In this document: positions 35,420-44,886 of the stretch, piece by piece
Layout of the letters: every line of letters starts with the position of its first letter
Numbering within the stretch: position 1 is the first letter of the stretch
From: Halobacteriales archaeon YIM A00010
GTDB lineage: Archaea; Halobacteriota; Halobacteria; Halobacteriales; Haloarculaceae
Assembly: GCA_025041175.1 (NCBI GenBank)
Contig: JAKCFJ010000002.1
Span: 62,001 to 126,000 of the forward strand
Direction: 5' to 3'
Length of the DNA stretch: 64,000 bases
The notes under the pieces: model-generated
What the model was told of the DNA's origin: nothing
Database searches by the model: none
The model's input: the letters and a program-made list of their open reading frames with translations, nothing else
Made by a program: the position numbers and the translations under genes

Positions 35420-36438
35420 TGCGTCACACCCCTATCGGATTCGGCATCCGTGGGACGATCGGTCAGCTCGAGGAAGACCTCGTCAAGGCTGGGTTGTCCA
35501 AGCGCAAAGTCAGCGATCTCGACGTCAGACTGTGATAGTTTCGTGAATGCGCGGACGGCGTGTTCGGCGTTTGAAACCCTCGCAGACCGTGACAGAGGGT
35601 CGGAACCACGTTCGACGGACGTGTCGAGCGTTGCACCCAACAGCCGCTCGGCTTCCGCGCGCTGTTCTGCGGTGCGGACGCGGATGTTCAATACGCCCGA
35701 TCCGACCGACGCTTTCAATTCGGCGGGTGTTCCCTCGGCGATGATTCGTCCCTCGTCGATGACAGCGATGCGGTCGGCCAGCTGATCCGCCTCCTCGAGA
35801 TACTGCGTGGTCAGGAGCACGGTCGTGCCGTTGTCCACGAGCGCGCGGATGATTTCCCAGACCTGGTTTCTGTTGCGCGGATCGAGCCCGGTAGTTGGCT
35901 CGTCGAGGAACAGGAGTTCCGGCGTGACGACGATACTCGCCGCGATGTCGAGCCGCCGTCGCATTCCTCCCGAGTACGTCTTCACCTGGCGGTCCCCCGC
36001 GTCGGTGAGTCCGAACGCCTCGAGGAGGTCGGTGCTTCGCTCTTTCGCCCCCGTCCTCGAGTATCCGAGCAACTTCGCCAGGAGAACGAGGTTTTCGTGG
36101 CCGGTGAGATCCTCGTCGACCGAGACGAACTGGCCGGTCAGGCTCACTCGGCTTCGAACGTCGTCTCCCGCCTCGGTGACGTCGTGACCGAAGACACGTG
36201 CCGTCCCCCCGTCGGGCTGTAACAGGGTTGCGAGCAAGTGGATGATGGTGGTCTTGCCGGCACCGTTTGGTCCGAGAAGTCCGTAGATCCCGCCAGCTGG
36301 AACGACCAGATCGACGCCGTCGACTGCCTTCGTCTCACCGAAATGCTTGACAAGTCCGTCGGTTTCAACCGCGTAGACTGGCTCGGTGTCACTATTCTCG
36401 TCGATAGACCCATGCCGTTGTTGCTGTATCTCGTTCAT
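35416..36438 (-). CDS. ABC transporter ATP-binding protein, DrrA-like
   Basis: 340 residues. Walker [22 protein letters not shown]-loop [19 protein letters not shown], signature [17 protein letters not shown], Walker [21 protein letters not shown] and the switch region [20 protein letters not shown]. The C-terminal domain with [13 protein letters not shown] is the DrrA mark. It powers export by the permease it overlaps (ATGA). A 12-bp palindrome 57 bp upstream may be an operator. Confidence 0.9.
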   Translation of the reverse strand: MNEIQQQRHGSIDENSDTEPVYAVETDGLVKHFGETKAVDGVDLVVPAGGIYGLLGPNGAGKTTIIHLLATLLQPDGGTARVFGHDVTEAGDDVRSRVSLTGQFVSVDEDLTGHENLVLLAKLLGYSRTGAKERSTDLLEAFGLTDAGDRQVKTYSGGMRRRLDIAASIVVTPELLFLDEPTTGLDPRNRNQVWEIIRALVDNGTTVLLTTQYLEEADQLADRIAVIDEGRIIAEGTPAELKASVGSGVLNIRVRTAEQRAEAERLLGATLDTSVERGSDPLSRSARVSNAEHAVRAFTKLSQSDVEIADFALGQPSLDEVFLELTDRPTDAESDRGVTQ

Positions 36439-36494
36439 ACATCAGGGCTTGAGGAAGGAACCAGATAATGTTTACGATCAATCATGTTACGTGT

Positions 36495-36506
36495 GTACCA
36501 TGGTAC
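36495..36506. promoter_or_regulatory. 12-bp palindrome upstream of the ABC exporter
   Basis: GTACCATGGTAC lies 57 bp before the ATPase start, within a region with no other gene; candidate repressor site. Confidence 0.35.
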
Positions 36507-36629
36507 GAGTGTCCCACGTTAAGGACATTTAGAGCACGTGAACGGGGGATATGAGAATCACACAGAAATAGTAATCACGAAGATACATCCAGGTCTATAT
36601 TAATAATTCAGACACTCAATCTATGATAA

Positions 36630-36693
36630 ATATGTCTATTAAACTAAATTCCATATTCGGATGTGCATGAATAATCTACCTGCCTGGCTTCAG
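36630..36693. repeat. Family B right half, copy B10
   Basis: Ends GCATGAATAATCTACCTGCC TGGCTTCAGG; the left half is missing. It overlaps the 3' end of the small membrane gene at 36644. Confidence 0.65.
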
Positions 36694-36859
36694 GAATATG
36701 CGTGAGATAGGTGACTGCTCCGACAACGCCAAGCACTCCCCAGAAAATACCCTGGAGTTTCGGAGACGACCGATTTTCTTTGTTTGCTTCTCGATACACG
36801 TACTGCCCTATAAGCACCCAGAAAAACAGAACCATCACCCCTGCTGTGAACCAATCCAT
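36644..36859 (-). CDS. Small membrane protein whose tail is encoded by repeat B10
   Basis: 71 residues from ATG 36859 (MDWFTAGVMVLFFWVLIGQY). Two helices (the start and LQGIFWGVLGVVGAVTYLTH) are joined by a polar loop. The last 16 or so residues (PEARQVDYSCTSEYGI) are read from the family B half-element, so the natural C-terminus was replaced. It resembles the common two-helix small proteins of haloarchaea. Confidence 0.55.
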   Translation of the reverse strand: MDWFTAGVMVLFFWVLIGQYVYREANKENRSSPKLQGIFWGVLGVVGAVTYLTHIPEARQVDYSCTSEYGI

Positions 36860-37032
36860 ATCTAAGATTAGGGTTCGTATCTGATAAATATGCACTCGAA
36901 TATAACCCGAGATTCATCCTGAGTCGCATCGGAATTATCTCTTCGATCCACATAGCAGGCGACTAACTAGTGAATCTTGATATGATGATTGGAGCCTGCT
37001 GGACCACTGACGCGAGTACAGCATCGGGGATG

Positions 37033-37443
37033 TCAGGCCCGGTGCTGAGTATCGGTCTCTGTGTCAACGGGATCTTTGATCACCGCCTCGATGTTGTATC
37101 TGTCCGGATCAAAGAGATATGCTGCGTAGTATTCCGGACCATATTTGGGCCTCAACCCGGGTTTGCCGTTATCTCGGCCACCATTGGAGAGTCCAGCTCG
37201 ATAGAAATCTCTGACTGCCTCTCGGTCAGGCGCAGCAAATGCGAGGTGGAATTGCGCGGGAGGAAGGGGTATATCCGGCTCGGACACTTTGATGGCCAAT
37301 TTATCGCTTCCTCCTGGGAGACCGTATCCGACGGCCGATTCGAACGACCACGAGCGGGTGAAGCCGAGGGCTCCTAATGCAGCGTCATAGAACGATGCCG
37401 CTCGCTGGAGGTCTGTCACGGCAATGGATACGTGGTGAAGCAT
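37033..37443 (-). CDS. VOC family (glyoxalase-like) protein
   Basis: 136 residues from ATG 37443 (MLHHVSIAVTDLQRAASFYD). Two beta-alpha-beta-beta-beta units: the first with ALGALGFTRSW, the second starting FHLAFAAPDREAVRDFYRAG and ending YYAAYLFDPDRYNIEAVIKD. The metal ligand positions are His 4, His about 70 and Glu about 121. Members include glyoxalase, dioxygenases and antibiotic-binding proteins; the sequence does not tell which. Confidence 0.85.
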   Translation of the reverse strand: MLHHVSIAVTDLQRAASFYDAALGALGFTRSWSFESAVGYGLPGGSDKLAIKVSEPDIPLPPAQFHLAFAAPDREAVRDFYRAGLSNGGRDNGKPGLRPKYGPEYYAAYLFDPDRYNIEAVIKDPVDTETDTQHRA

Positions 37444-37738
37444 GGGAGTTTTCAATCGGCGAATCGGTCCTCCATACGGTGGAGACCTGATTCGCAACGG
37501 CGATGATCCCGATTTTAGTGGGAGTTCTATTATAGGCTTTGGTGAATCGCCATATAGCGTTAGGTTGAGGATTTTAGCTGTATTGTAGGCGGTAAGCCCC
37601 CTTTCTCACCGCCCGAACGGAGTGAGGGCGTAGGGAGGGGATACACCGCCGTCATCACCATTCATACACTCTTCAATTGCTGGCTCACAGGCCCACATAT
37701 CGACACATTTATGTTGAAACAATGTGTAAACACCGGTA
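37444..37738. other. Left flank of the TnpB element
   Basis: No gene. TAAGCCCCCTTTCTCACCGC at about 37592 could form the left-end hairpin of the TnpB transposon. TTTGGTGAATCGCCATATAG (37539) resembles the non-B half of repeat B4. Confidence 0.4.
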
Positions 37739-37879
37739 ATGGATAGACACGAAATCGAAGGCAGCGAAGTCATCGAAGGCGAGGTGAAAGCAACTGGCAA
37801 TGGGGCACATGTTCTCGTTCCAAAGCGGTGGCGTGGTGCAGAGGTGAAGGTCGTCCGAACGTCTGACCCCGACGAATAA
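37739..37879 (+). CDS. DUF2080 family transposase-associated protein
   Basis: 46 residues: HEIEGSEVIEGEVKATGNGA then HVLVPKRWRGAEVKVVRTSD. It is complete. The NGAHVLVPKRWRG core matches DUF2080, a small AbrB-like DNA-binding protein found just before tnpB in haloarchaeal IS1341-type elements. It ends 3 bp before the tnpB start and is surely co-transcribed. Confidence 0.85.
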   Translation: MDRHEIEGSEVIEGEVKATGNGAHVLVPKRWRGAEVKVVRTSDPDE

Positions 37880-37882
37880 TTC

Positions 37883-39022
37883 ATGTACTACAACTACAGG
37901 TATCGATTGAACCCGACAGCAGACCAGCGTAAGACGCTGAACTACCACCGTGATACCTGTAGACAGCTCTACAACCACGCTCTCTATCGTTTCAATCAGA
38001 TTCCTGAATCGGCGGGGACACTCAATCAGCGCGTGCGAACAATCCGTGACGAACTCCCCGACCTCAAAGGCTGGTGGGACGCCTTGACTGACGTGTATGC
38101 GAAAGTGCTCCAACCCACCGTCATGCGGATCGAGCACAACGTCACGGCGCTCGGCGAACTCAAGGATCGTGGCTACAACGTCGGTGAACTCAAGTGGAAA
38201 CCACCACGGGAGTTCCGCAGTTTCACCTACAACCAGTCTGGCTTCGAACTCGACAAGAAGGGTGGTCAGACTGTGTTGTCCCTCTCGAAACTGGCGAATA
38301 TTCCGATTCGAATGCACCGACCACTCCCCGAAGCAGCGACGATCAAAGAGGTGACACTCAAGAAAGAACCGACGGGTGAGTGGTTCGCCATCTTCGGGAT
38401 TGAATTCGACCGAGACCCACCGGAGAAACCTGACGAAATTACTGACGCAGTAGGGATCGACGTGGGCATTCTCAACTATGTTCACGACACCGACGGAACG
38501 GCTGTCGGGTCGCTTGACCTCACTGACGAACGCGAACGACTGGAACGCGAGCAACGGACGTTGTCGCGCAAACAGCACGGGTCTAACAACTGGAAAAAGC
38601 AACGTCAGCGCGTTGCAGAGTGTCACGCCACGATCAAACGCAAGCGGCGGGACTTCCTCCACAAACTCTCGACGTACTACGCTACTGAGTACGATCTCGT
38701 CGCCGTTGAAGCGCTCAACGCCACGGGGCTGATGGAACTCCCATCGAACAGTCGTAATCGCGCGTCAGCTGCATGGGGTACCTTCCGGCGGATGCTCGAA
38801 TACAAGTGTGAACATAACGGCACACATTTCGTCGCTGTTGAGCCAGCTGGAACGACCAAAGCGTGTGCAGCCTGCGGTGTCTCGACCGATAAACCATTGT
38901 GGGTCCGCGAACACTCCTGTCCAAGCTGTGGCTTCGAGGCCGATCGAGACTGGAACGCAGCCTACAACATTCTTTCTCGGGGAATCAAGCACGTAGGAGT
39001 GGGACACTCCGAATTGACGTGA
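37883..39022 (+). CDS. tnpB: RNA-guided endonuclease TnpB (IS1341 type), C-terminus cut by a hairpin insert
   Basis: 379 residues. N-terminal WED-like strand (YRYRLNPTADQRKTLNYHRD), helical recognition region, RuvC parts AVGIDVGILNYVHD (Asp 193) and YDLVAVEALNATGL (Glu 276), zinc ribbon C328/C331/C346/C349 and EADRDWNAAYNIL (third Asp). The catalytic set is intact. TnpB cuts DNA guided by an RNA from the element's right end. The TGA at 39020 is the first codon of a 60-bp hairpin insert; after it the same frame resumes as PVETALPTGTTNVPAQRVVE and ends at 39184. Without the insert the protein would have 413 residues. There is no tnpA nearby. Confidence 0.92.
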   Translation: MYYNYRYRLNPTADQRKTLNYHRDTCRQLYNHALYRFNQIPESAGTLNQRVRTIRDELPDLKGWWDALTDVYAKVLQPTVMRIEHNVTALGELKDRGYNVGELKWKPPREFRSFTYNQSGFELDKKGGQTVLSLSKLANIPIRMHRPLPEAATIKEVTLKKEPTGEWFAIFGIEFDRDPPEKPDEITDAVGIDVGILNYVHDTDGTAVGSLDLTDERERLEREQRTLSRKQHGSNNWKKQRQRVAECHATIKRKRRDFLHKLSTYYATEYDLVAVEALNATGLMELPSNSRNRASAAWGTFRRMLEYKCEHNGTHFVAVEPAGTTKACAACGVSTDKPLWVREHSCPSCGFEADRDWNAAYNILSRGIKHVGVGHSELT

Positions 39023-39079
39023 TCCGAGAGACCTTCGGTCTCTCGTCATCACGAAAGGCGCAAAGCACCTTTCGAACGA
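39020..39079. repeat. Twin-hairpin insert in tnpB (60 bp)
   Basis: CGAGAGACC-TTC-GGTCTCTCG (39025-39045) and CGAAAGG-N9-CCTTTCG (39052-39074), flanked by TGATC and GAACGA. The length is a multiple of three, and the tnpB frame is the same before and after it. It introduces an early TGA. Confidence 0.88.
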
Positions 39080-39199
39080 CCTGTGGAGACCGCGCTCCCT
39101 ACGGGAACTACGAACGTTCCTGCACAGCGCGTCGTGGAAGCAGGAAGCCCCACCCTCAACCGCGAGCCGTCAGGCGAGCGGTAGGGTGGGGTAGTTCAC
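39020..39199 (+). ncRNA. Probable reRNA (omega RNA) region of the TnpB element
   Basis: TnpB guide RNAs come from the 3' end of tnpB and the right transposon end. Here a terminal hairpin (CCCCACCCT 39148-39156, AGGGTGGGG 39183-39191) precedes the end GTAGTTCAC (39191-39199). The guide would be read from bases just after 39199. The exact 5' end is unknown. If the twin-hairpin insert is included, it enlarges the RNA. Confidence 0.5.
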
Positions 39200-39285
39200 A
39201 AGGGCTGTGGCAGTGTCCAACGGCTTCGCTATCATGGACTCCTTCGAGAGTGTGGCTAGATTGTCTCAGAGTAGCGTCGCAAGCT

Positions 39286-39516
39286 ACCGGATCTTACCCC
39301 GGAAGTCGACGCAGTCTAGTGATTCACCAGAGCCATATACAGCCTTCCGGGAATTTGGCTTTCAATCTAAATTCCGTAACTGATCGTGCATTAGAAATCT
39401 ACCTAGCCGACATCAGGCTAGGTGGAATCCCTAATGCACGGTTGGGTTGAAAAATAGCCTGGCGGCCCAAATTTCGAGGGAGTCTATGCATGAGAAATCC
39501 ATCTGCCTGACTTCAG
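39286..39516. repeat. Inverted copy of B4 fused in tandem to family B copy B11
   Basis: 39286-39416 is the inverse of 25227-25358. It ends CTAGCCGACATCAG and continues at once with GCTAGGTGGAATCCC, the start of B11, which ends CATCTGCCTGACTTCAG. The joint lacks the first bases of B11, as in the B1-B2 pair. Confidence 0.85.
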
Positions 39517-39850
39517 CTGTTGAGGAATTCTCGCCGCTGTGGGATAGATCGAGTAGCATACCGATAGACGCCGTCTCGTGGCAAGAATTTTCAAATTACA
39601 TCCAGACAGATGTGAGAAAAAGCCATTTACAGAAATCCATCCTCCGAAGTAGGGGGAAGCAGAAACAACGATTCCATATATCGACATACAATTTATTCTC
39701 GCAATGCATACTACAGCGGATTAAGCTATTTGTTTCGTTGTTAGCGTCACGTCCACGACCGCCTATCGAGGGGGATCTGCGCCGGTAGCCATCGGTCGTC
39801 AACGTACTCACTGCAATCGACCGACCTAGCTGCGTTCGTCTCGCCCGTTA

Positions 39851-39949
39851 TCATGGTAGCGCCTGGCAGCACTCAGATTTTGTCAATCTCCCGTTATCGT
39901 ACAGTGCGATGAGAGCACTCGTATCGACAAATATCTGGTTGTATTCGAC
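39851..39949 (-). pseudogene. PIN-domain toxin (VapC-like), N-terminal remnant
   Basis: VEYNQIFVDTSALIALYDNG is the first catalytic motif of PIN RNases (VDTSALIAL with the metal-binding Asp). After 32 residues it stops; no start codon is present. A short acidic frame just upstream (40095-39976, MEQGSQPLLEEATKHDEIGE) might be left from an antitoxin, but I do not recognise it. Confidence 0.5.
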
Positions 39950-40461
39950 ATAGAAAGCAACGTTCTGTTACTGTACTAGGTCGCTCGGCTCGATAGCGCA
40001 CACTCAGAGCCGTCCGGTCGCCGAGCAACGACATCCTCACCGATCTCGTCGTGCTTGGTGGCCTCCTCCAATAGCGGCTGGGAGCCCTGTTCCATGGATT
40101 GGCTGCGTGGTGTGCAGTTTGTCGGTGGTACGTGGCCATCTCGTGGACGCCACGGAAGTGTTCAGTTGTGATCGGTCTCGAACCCGATATCGAGTGATCG
40201 TCTTCTATTTTACGCCCAGGACTCGTAACTGATAAATCTAATATCGCTATACAAAAATATCCGCCAGCGCCCCTCAGCTTCGGAGTATGGATTTCTGTAA
40301 ATGACTTTTGTTCACGAAATGTGCCTTGGAACGTGCCGTGAGATGTCGATAGAAGGCTTCGTTCGGTGTGCTACTCAATCGGACTCCCGGCTCAGATTCT
40401 CTTAGAGTGCTCACTGGAGTCGGGTCTCGGTCGCCTCGATCGCCACCGAGGACGAGGAGAC
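39950..40461. other. Gene-free stretch
   Basis: Nothing recognised apart from the possible antitoxin remnant mentioned under the PIN entry. Confidence 0.35.
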
Positions 40462-40570
40462 CTGAAGTCGGCTAGGTCGATTCGTCATGCACGACAACTT
40501 CCGAAATCTATCTTGACAGTCTAAATTTCGTGAGATGATGAGCATAACTAATCCACCTGCCCAGCTTCAG
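40462..40570. repeat. Family B element, copy B12
   Basis: 109 bp: CTGAAGTCGGCTAGGTCGAT to TCCACCTGCCCAGCTTCAG. Confidence 0.85.
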
Positions 40571-40609
40571 GATTACAACCGCGAGTCAGACTGGATCACA
40601 GTGAACAAA

Positions 40610-40990
40610 GTGAACTACCTCACCTTACCACGCTCGGGGCTACTTGCCCCTTGCTTGTTGAGGGTGTCGCCAGACTACGTCTAGCTGTCACCGGCCTGTG
40701 GTCGGTTGCTTGAGGAGCTTTGCTCCTCACTGCTAACCAGATCGCGCTGCGTTCTGGTGATGGGATCTCGCAAATCACTACGTGATTTGCTGGATACGGG
40801 AAATCTTCGATTTCCGTGATCTCGCAAGAGCAACGCTCTTGCGGACCTCGTGGAGGTTCCCTCCGCTCAGTGACGAGACACTTCGTGTCTCGAACCACTT
40901 GACTCTGAGGCGGTTCACGAGCGACATGGCCACCGTTCTCACCGAATCGTCTCACTTCAAGCCGATGGGACGAGACAGGGCCGTCGATCG
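40610..40990 (-). mobile_element. TnpB-type transposon right end with a hairpin array (remnant)
   Basis: Read on the minus strand the segment ends GGTAAGGTGAGGTAGTTCAC at 40610, nearly the right end of the intact TnpB element (GGTAGGGTGGGGTAGTTCAC). Just before it the frame GDTLNKQGASSPERGKVR resembles the TnpB tail GSPTLNREPSGER. The remaining 250 bp is a chain of hairpins and no tnpB catalytic sequence is left. Possibly a PATE-like non-autonomous element. Confidence 0.5.
40636..40892. repeat. Array of ten mini-hairpins
   Basis: Stems of 4-10 bp with mostly 3-nt loops at 40636-40650, 40672-40682, 40690-40706, 40711-40729, 40736-40758, 40770-40790, 40799-40815, 40823-40843, 40843-40860 and 40874-40892. 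Examples: GCAAATCAC-TAC-GTGATTTGC, CGCAAGAGC-AAC-GCTCTTGCG, CGAGACAC-TTC-GTGTCTCG. Stem sequences all differ; linkers are mostly short (0-21 bp). Confidence 0.88.
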
Positions 40991-41026
40991 CCATACTGGC
41001 GCTCGTTCGAGCCGGTAAAGCGGCTG

Positions 41027-43660
41027 TTAGCGGCCGATATCGAGCAATATGTAGTCGTGGTCGGGAGTGTAGCGCCGGAACAGGAGACTGTTCGTGAGCA
41101 CCGACACCGACGAGAACGCCATTGCTGCTGCGGCCAATACCGGCTGGAGCAGTCCGAGCGAGGCCAGCGGAATCATCGCCGTATTGTACCCAAGCGCCCA
41201 GAAGAGGTTCTGTGTGATCTTCTGGAGCGTACCATCGGAGATGCGAATCGCTTTCACGACATCGAATGGATCGTCACGCATCAACGTCACGTCTGCGGCC
41301 TCGATCGCCACGTCAGTACCCGAGCCGATCGCTGTTCCAACGTAGGCAGTCGCGAGTGCTGGTGCATCGTTGACCCCATCACCGACCATCATCGCTCGCT
41401 TCTCTTCTGACTGGATGTCGTCGACGACAGCAGCTTTGTCCTCGGGAAGGACCTCTGCACGAACATTCGCGGGATCGATCCCGACCTGTTCGGCAACCGC
41501 ACGCGCCGTACGCTCGTTGTCGCCGGTCATCAGATGGATCTCGACGCCCCGATCGTGCAGCGCCGAGACGGCTTCGGTGGCGCTCTCTTTCACCGTGTCT
41601 GCATCGGCCACGAGACCGATCAGTTCGCCCTCATATGCGACGAGCATCGCGGTCTTGCCCTCGGTCTCCAGACGTTCGAGATCATCCTCGGCGGGCGCGG
41701 GATCGATGTCATTGTCACGCATGAGCTTGCGGTTGCCGACGAGTACCTCACCATCGTCGACAGTCGCGCGGACCCCGTGGCCCGGCACGTTCTCGAAGTC
41801 GATGGGATCGGGCACGTCGATCCCCCGCTCGGTGGCCCCCTCGACAATCGCCTGCGCAAGGGGGTGCTCACTCCCGGATTCGGCACTCGCCGCGATCCGG
41901 AGGACGGCCTCCTCGTCAGGTCCCGATACTCTATCAAGTCCGGACCGTTCTTGGAGTGCCTGCGCACCGCCGTCGGTCGCCGTCTTGGAATCATCACCAT
42001 TGGTGGCAGTGTGAGTTCCATCAAGGGAAACGACGTCGGTCAGTTCCATCTCACCCGCAGTGAGCGTCCCGGTCTTGTCGAACACCACCGTATCAACATC
42101 CTTCGCGCGTTCGAGGATATCGCCTCCCTTGAATAGGACGCCGTTTTTCGCCCCGATGGAGGTGCCGACCATTGTTGCGGCAGGCGTTGCGAGTCCCAAT
42201 GCACACGGACAGGCAATCAGTACTGCCGAGGCGAAGACAACCACTGCGAACTCGAAGATTGATACCGTGCCGCCAGCGACCGCCGGACCACCTTCGACAA
42301 GCCCCCACAACGGGAGCGCGCCGACGAATCCAGCGAGTGCTTCGGGGAACAGATACCAGACGATGCCCCAGAGTAGCGCATTCGCAATCACGATCGGGAC
42401 GAAGTACGCCGAGATGCGATCGGCGAGGTTCTGAATGTCAGGCTGTCGGCTCTGTGCCTCTTTCACCGTCTGAACGATCTGCTGGAGCGCCGTATCAGAC
42501 CCGACCTTGGTGGCTTCAACAGTGAGGACGCCGTTTTCGTTGATGGTCGAACCCACCACCTCGTCGCCTACCTTCTTCTCGACGGGCACCGACTCGCCGG
42601 TGACCATCGATTCGTCGACCGCTGACTGCCCGTCGACAACGGTACCGTCGGTCGGGATCTGCTCGCCCGGCCGGACCTTTATCCGGTCGCCGACGCCAAC
42701 GTCTTCAAGCGGAACCTCCTCTTCGTTACCCTCCTCGTCAACAACAGTTGCGGTGTCGGCCTCCATTTCGAGCAGTTGCTGGAGTGCCTCGCCGGCTTGG
42801 CCTTTCGAGCGGGCTTCGAGGTAGTTGCCGAGCGTGATGAACACGAGGATGAGCGCGGCCGTGTCGAAGTACAGACTCCCCGCGAGCACACCCAGTAGCA
42901 CGACCACCGAGTAGAGATAGGCCGTCGAGGAACCGAGCGCTATCAGCACGTCCATGTTCGCGGTGTGGTTCTTGACGAGCGCCGTGTAGGCGTTCTCGTA
43001 GAACGGCCGCCCGAGTACGATTTGGACGGGGGTCGCAAGCAGGAACTCCACCCAGCCGAACTCCACGCCGAAAATCGTCTCGGGGAGTGCGCCGCCGCCC
43101 AACAACAGCTTCTCGACCATGAACGCGATCAGCGGCAGCGATAGCGCCGCGCCGAACAGCGTGAGTCGAAGTTGGCGGCGGATTTCGCCCTCGCGTGCGG
43201 CATCACGGCGGTCCTGCTCGGATTCCTCACTCCCGTCGCCGCGCACGGGCGAGTAGCCGGCGTCCTCGATCGCGTCGTACAACTGCTCGCGGGTAACCTC
43301 TGCTGGGTTATACTCGACAGTCGCCTCGTCAGTCGCGTAGTTAACCTCTGCCGAGAGAACGCCCGGTACGTCCGTGAGTGCTGTCTCATTCGTTTCGGCG
43401 CAGTTCGCACACGTCATATCTGTGATCCCGATCGACGCCGAGGTACTCACTGCGCTGTACCCGGCGTCCTCGATCGCTGTATAGACCTCCGCCAGCGTCG
43501 TATCCGTGGGATCGTATGCAACGCGCCCCTCGTCAGTGGCGAAATTGATCGTCGTCTCGTTCACCCCATCGAGCGCTTCGACAGCCTGCGTTATCGTCTG
43601 GGAACAGTTCGCACAGCTCATCCCCTGAATATCGAGCTGTGCTGTTCGTGATGTCATCAA
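41027..43660 (-). CDS. copA: Copper-translocating P-type ATPase
   Basis: 877 residues. Two N-terminal heavy-metal domains (GMSCANC 13-19, DMTCANC 81-87), eight membrane helices, the ion-path motif [20 protein letters not shown] (about 484), phosphorylation site [18 protein letters not shown] (Asp about 527), HP motif [15 protein letters not shown] and hinge [20 protein letters not shown]. The CPC plus C-terminal YN and MxxS motifs ([27 protein letters not shown]) define Cu+ exporters (PIB-1). It removes cytoplasmic copper. The sensor gene lies 101 bp upstream on the same strand. Confidence 0.95.
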   Translation of the reverse strand: MMTSRTAQLDIQGMSCANCSQTITQAVEALDGVNETTINFATDEGRVAYDPTDTTLAEVYTAIEDAGYSAVSTSASIGITDMTCANCAETNETALTDVPGVLSAEVNYATDEATVEYNPAEVTREQLYDAIEDAGYSPVRGDGSEESEQDRRDAAREGEIRRQLRLTLFGAALSLPLIAFMVEKLLLGGGALPETIFGVEFGWVEFLLATPVQIVLGRPFYENAYTALVKNHTANMDVLIALGSSTAYLYSVVVLLGVLAGSLYFDTAALILVFITLGNYLEARSKGQAGEALQQLLEMEADTATVVDEEGNEEEVPLEDVGVGDRIKVRPGEQIPTDGTVVDGQSAVDESMVTGESVPVEKKVGDEVVGSTINENGVLTVEATKVGSDTALQQIVQTVKEAQSRQPDIQNLADRISAYFVPIVIANALLWGIVWYLFPEALAGFVGALPLWGLVEGGPAVAGGTVSIFEFAVVVFASAVLIACPCALGLATPAATMVGTSIGAKNGVLFKGGDILERAKDVDTVVFDKTGTLTAGEMELTDVVSLDGTHTATNGDDSKTATDGGAQALQERSGLDRVSGPDEEAVLRIAASAESGSEHPLAQAIVEGATERGIDVPDPIDFENVPGHGVRATVDDGEVLVGNRKLMRDNDIDPAPAEDDLERLETEGKTAMLVAYEGELIGLVADADTVKESATEAVSALHDRGVEIHLMTGDNERTARAVAEQVGIDPANVRAEVLPEDKAAVVDDIQSEEKRAMMVGDGVNDAPALATAYVGTAIGSGTDVAIEAADVTLMRDDPFDVVKAIRISDGTLQKITQNLFWALGYNTAMIPLASLGLLQPVLAAAAMAFSSVSVLTNSLLFRRYTPDHDYILLDIGR

Positions 43661-43761
43661 TAGTAGTTACGGGATCCTCCTTCAATGGCCTTGTCCTTAT
43701 GATTTCTCGGTTTGAAGATCCTCTGAATTTGTGATCCAAACATCGGGGTGACTGGTTTGCG

Positions 43762-44358
43762 TTAGGGTGTTGCCTCCTCATTTAGCCGCTCGTATTGGGC
43801 TTCAAAGCGAGCCTCACACGAGGGACAACAGAACTGGTAGAGGTCGTCGCCGATGCGAGCGGCAACGCCCTCGCTTGTCACCGTGTTCCCACACTCGGCA
43901 CACGTCAGCGCGAATTCTGTTCCATCAATGCTGGGTGTCCACTCGGCTCCCGTCAGAAGTGTCACATCGTAGTCAGCCACGCGTGTCATATCGAGGGTTT
44001 CTGCCAGCCACGCCGGGACATCGCCGTCGACGACACGCGCATAACAGAGGAGCTTGTTCTCTGCGGTCGTAAAGATATACTCGACTGCGTCGGCGTCGAG
44101 GAGTGCCTTGTGGACAGTGTCGCGCCCGCCAGTCTCCATTGTGAGTGTCAGGAGGACGGGAACGCCTTCGCGGAGCTGCGACCGATCGACATCGACTGTA
44201 AATCGCTGGATGATTCCCATTCCCTGAAGTCGGGCAACACGATCCGAGACCGCTGGTGCGGAGAGATCGACTACCTCAGCGATCTCACGCCATGGACGGC
44301 GCGCATCGCTCATCAACAGCTCAAGGATTTCGAGGTCGGTTTCGTCAAGATCACGCAT
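43762..44358 (-). CDS. Lrp/AsnC family regulator with C-terminal TRASH metal-sensing domain
   Basis: 198 residues from ATG 44358 (MRDLDETDLEILELLMSDAR); the longer frame upstream to 44682 is not native. HTH WREIAEVVDLSAPAVSDRVA, Lrp ligand domain in the middle, and a TRASH end CAECGNTVTSEGVAARIGDD, YQFCCPSCEARFEAQY with the metal-binding cysteines. In Halobacterium a regulator of this build controls the copper P-type ATPase. It lies between copA (same strand) and copZ (divergent, 132 bp), so it probably senses copper and controls both. Confidence 0.9.
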   Translation of the reverse strand: MRDLDETDLEILELLMSDARRPWREIAEVVDLSAPAVSDRVARLQGMGIIQRFTVDVDRSQLREGVPVLLTLTMETGGRDTVHKALLDADAVEYIFTTAENKLLCYARVVDGDVPAWLAETLDMTRVADYDVTLLTGAEWTPSIDGTEFALTCAECGNTVTSEGVAARIGDDLYQFCCPSCEARFEAQYERLNEEATP

Positions 44359-44490
44359 ACAGTAGCAAATGTGCGTGACGAACAAATGTGCTTCCCGATG
44401 TCCAGTTCGGAACCAAAGGGATAGGAGACCTCTCACCCGCAACATTATAGTGAAAATGAAGATAAAGCAGGCGACCGTAGCATCTCTTGT

Positions 44491-44688
44491 ATGACGACGA
44501 CCATACGCGTCGAAGGAATGAGTTGTGGCCACTGCGAGCAGACCATCGAGGAAGCCCTCCGTGAGGTTGCGAACGTCTCGGAGGCTCACGCGGATCGTGA
44601 GACGGAAACCGCCACAGTTGAGGGGGACCCAGAGACCGCTACCCTCGTTCAAGCGGTCGAAGACGCGGGCTATACCGTTCACGCATAG
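44491..44688 (+). CDS. copZ: Copper chaperone, heavy-metal-associated domain protein
   Basis: 65 residues: one ferredoxin-like HMA domain, TTIRVEGMSCGHCEQTIEEA (metal site CGHC), ending VEDAGYTVHA. Such chaperones bind Cu(I) in the cytoplasm and hand it to the ATPase. It is divergent from the TRASH regulator and likely shares its control region. Confidence 0.9.
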   Translation: MTTTIRVEGMSCGHCEQTIEEALREVANVSEAHADRETETATVEGDPETATLVQAVEDAGYTVHA

Positions 44689-44886
44689 AGCCTGATCAGT
44701 TACTAGGGACAGCGATCCCGGAGACCGACCGGGAAGATGCTGTTCTGTCGTTCAATTCGCTGCTGGATCGAACGCCACGCGCCTGAACAGCCACAAATAC
44801 CGCGTGATAGGCGACGTATAGCCATCGAAGAGGTCGAGATCCTCATCCGCGGCGTTCGACTCCCCAGCCGTAGTCGTCAGTAGCAA

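Noticed and set aside
17189-41000. Repeated family B units considered as a CRISPR array
   Set aside because: Units are about 108 bp, palindromic, scattered over 23 kb in both orientations and without spacer-like periodicity; no cas genes.
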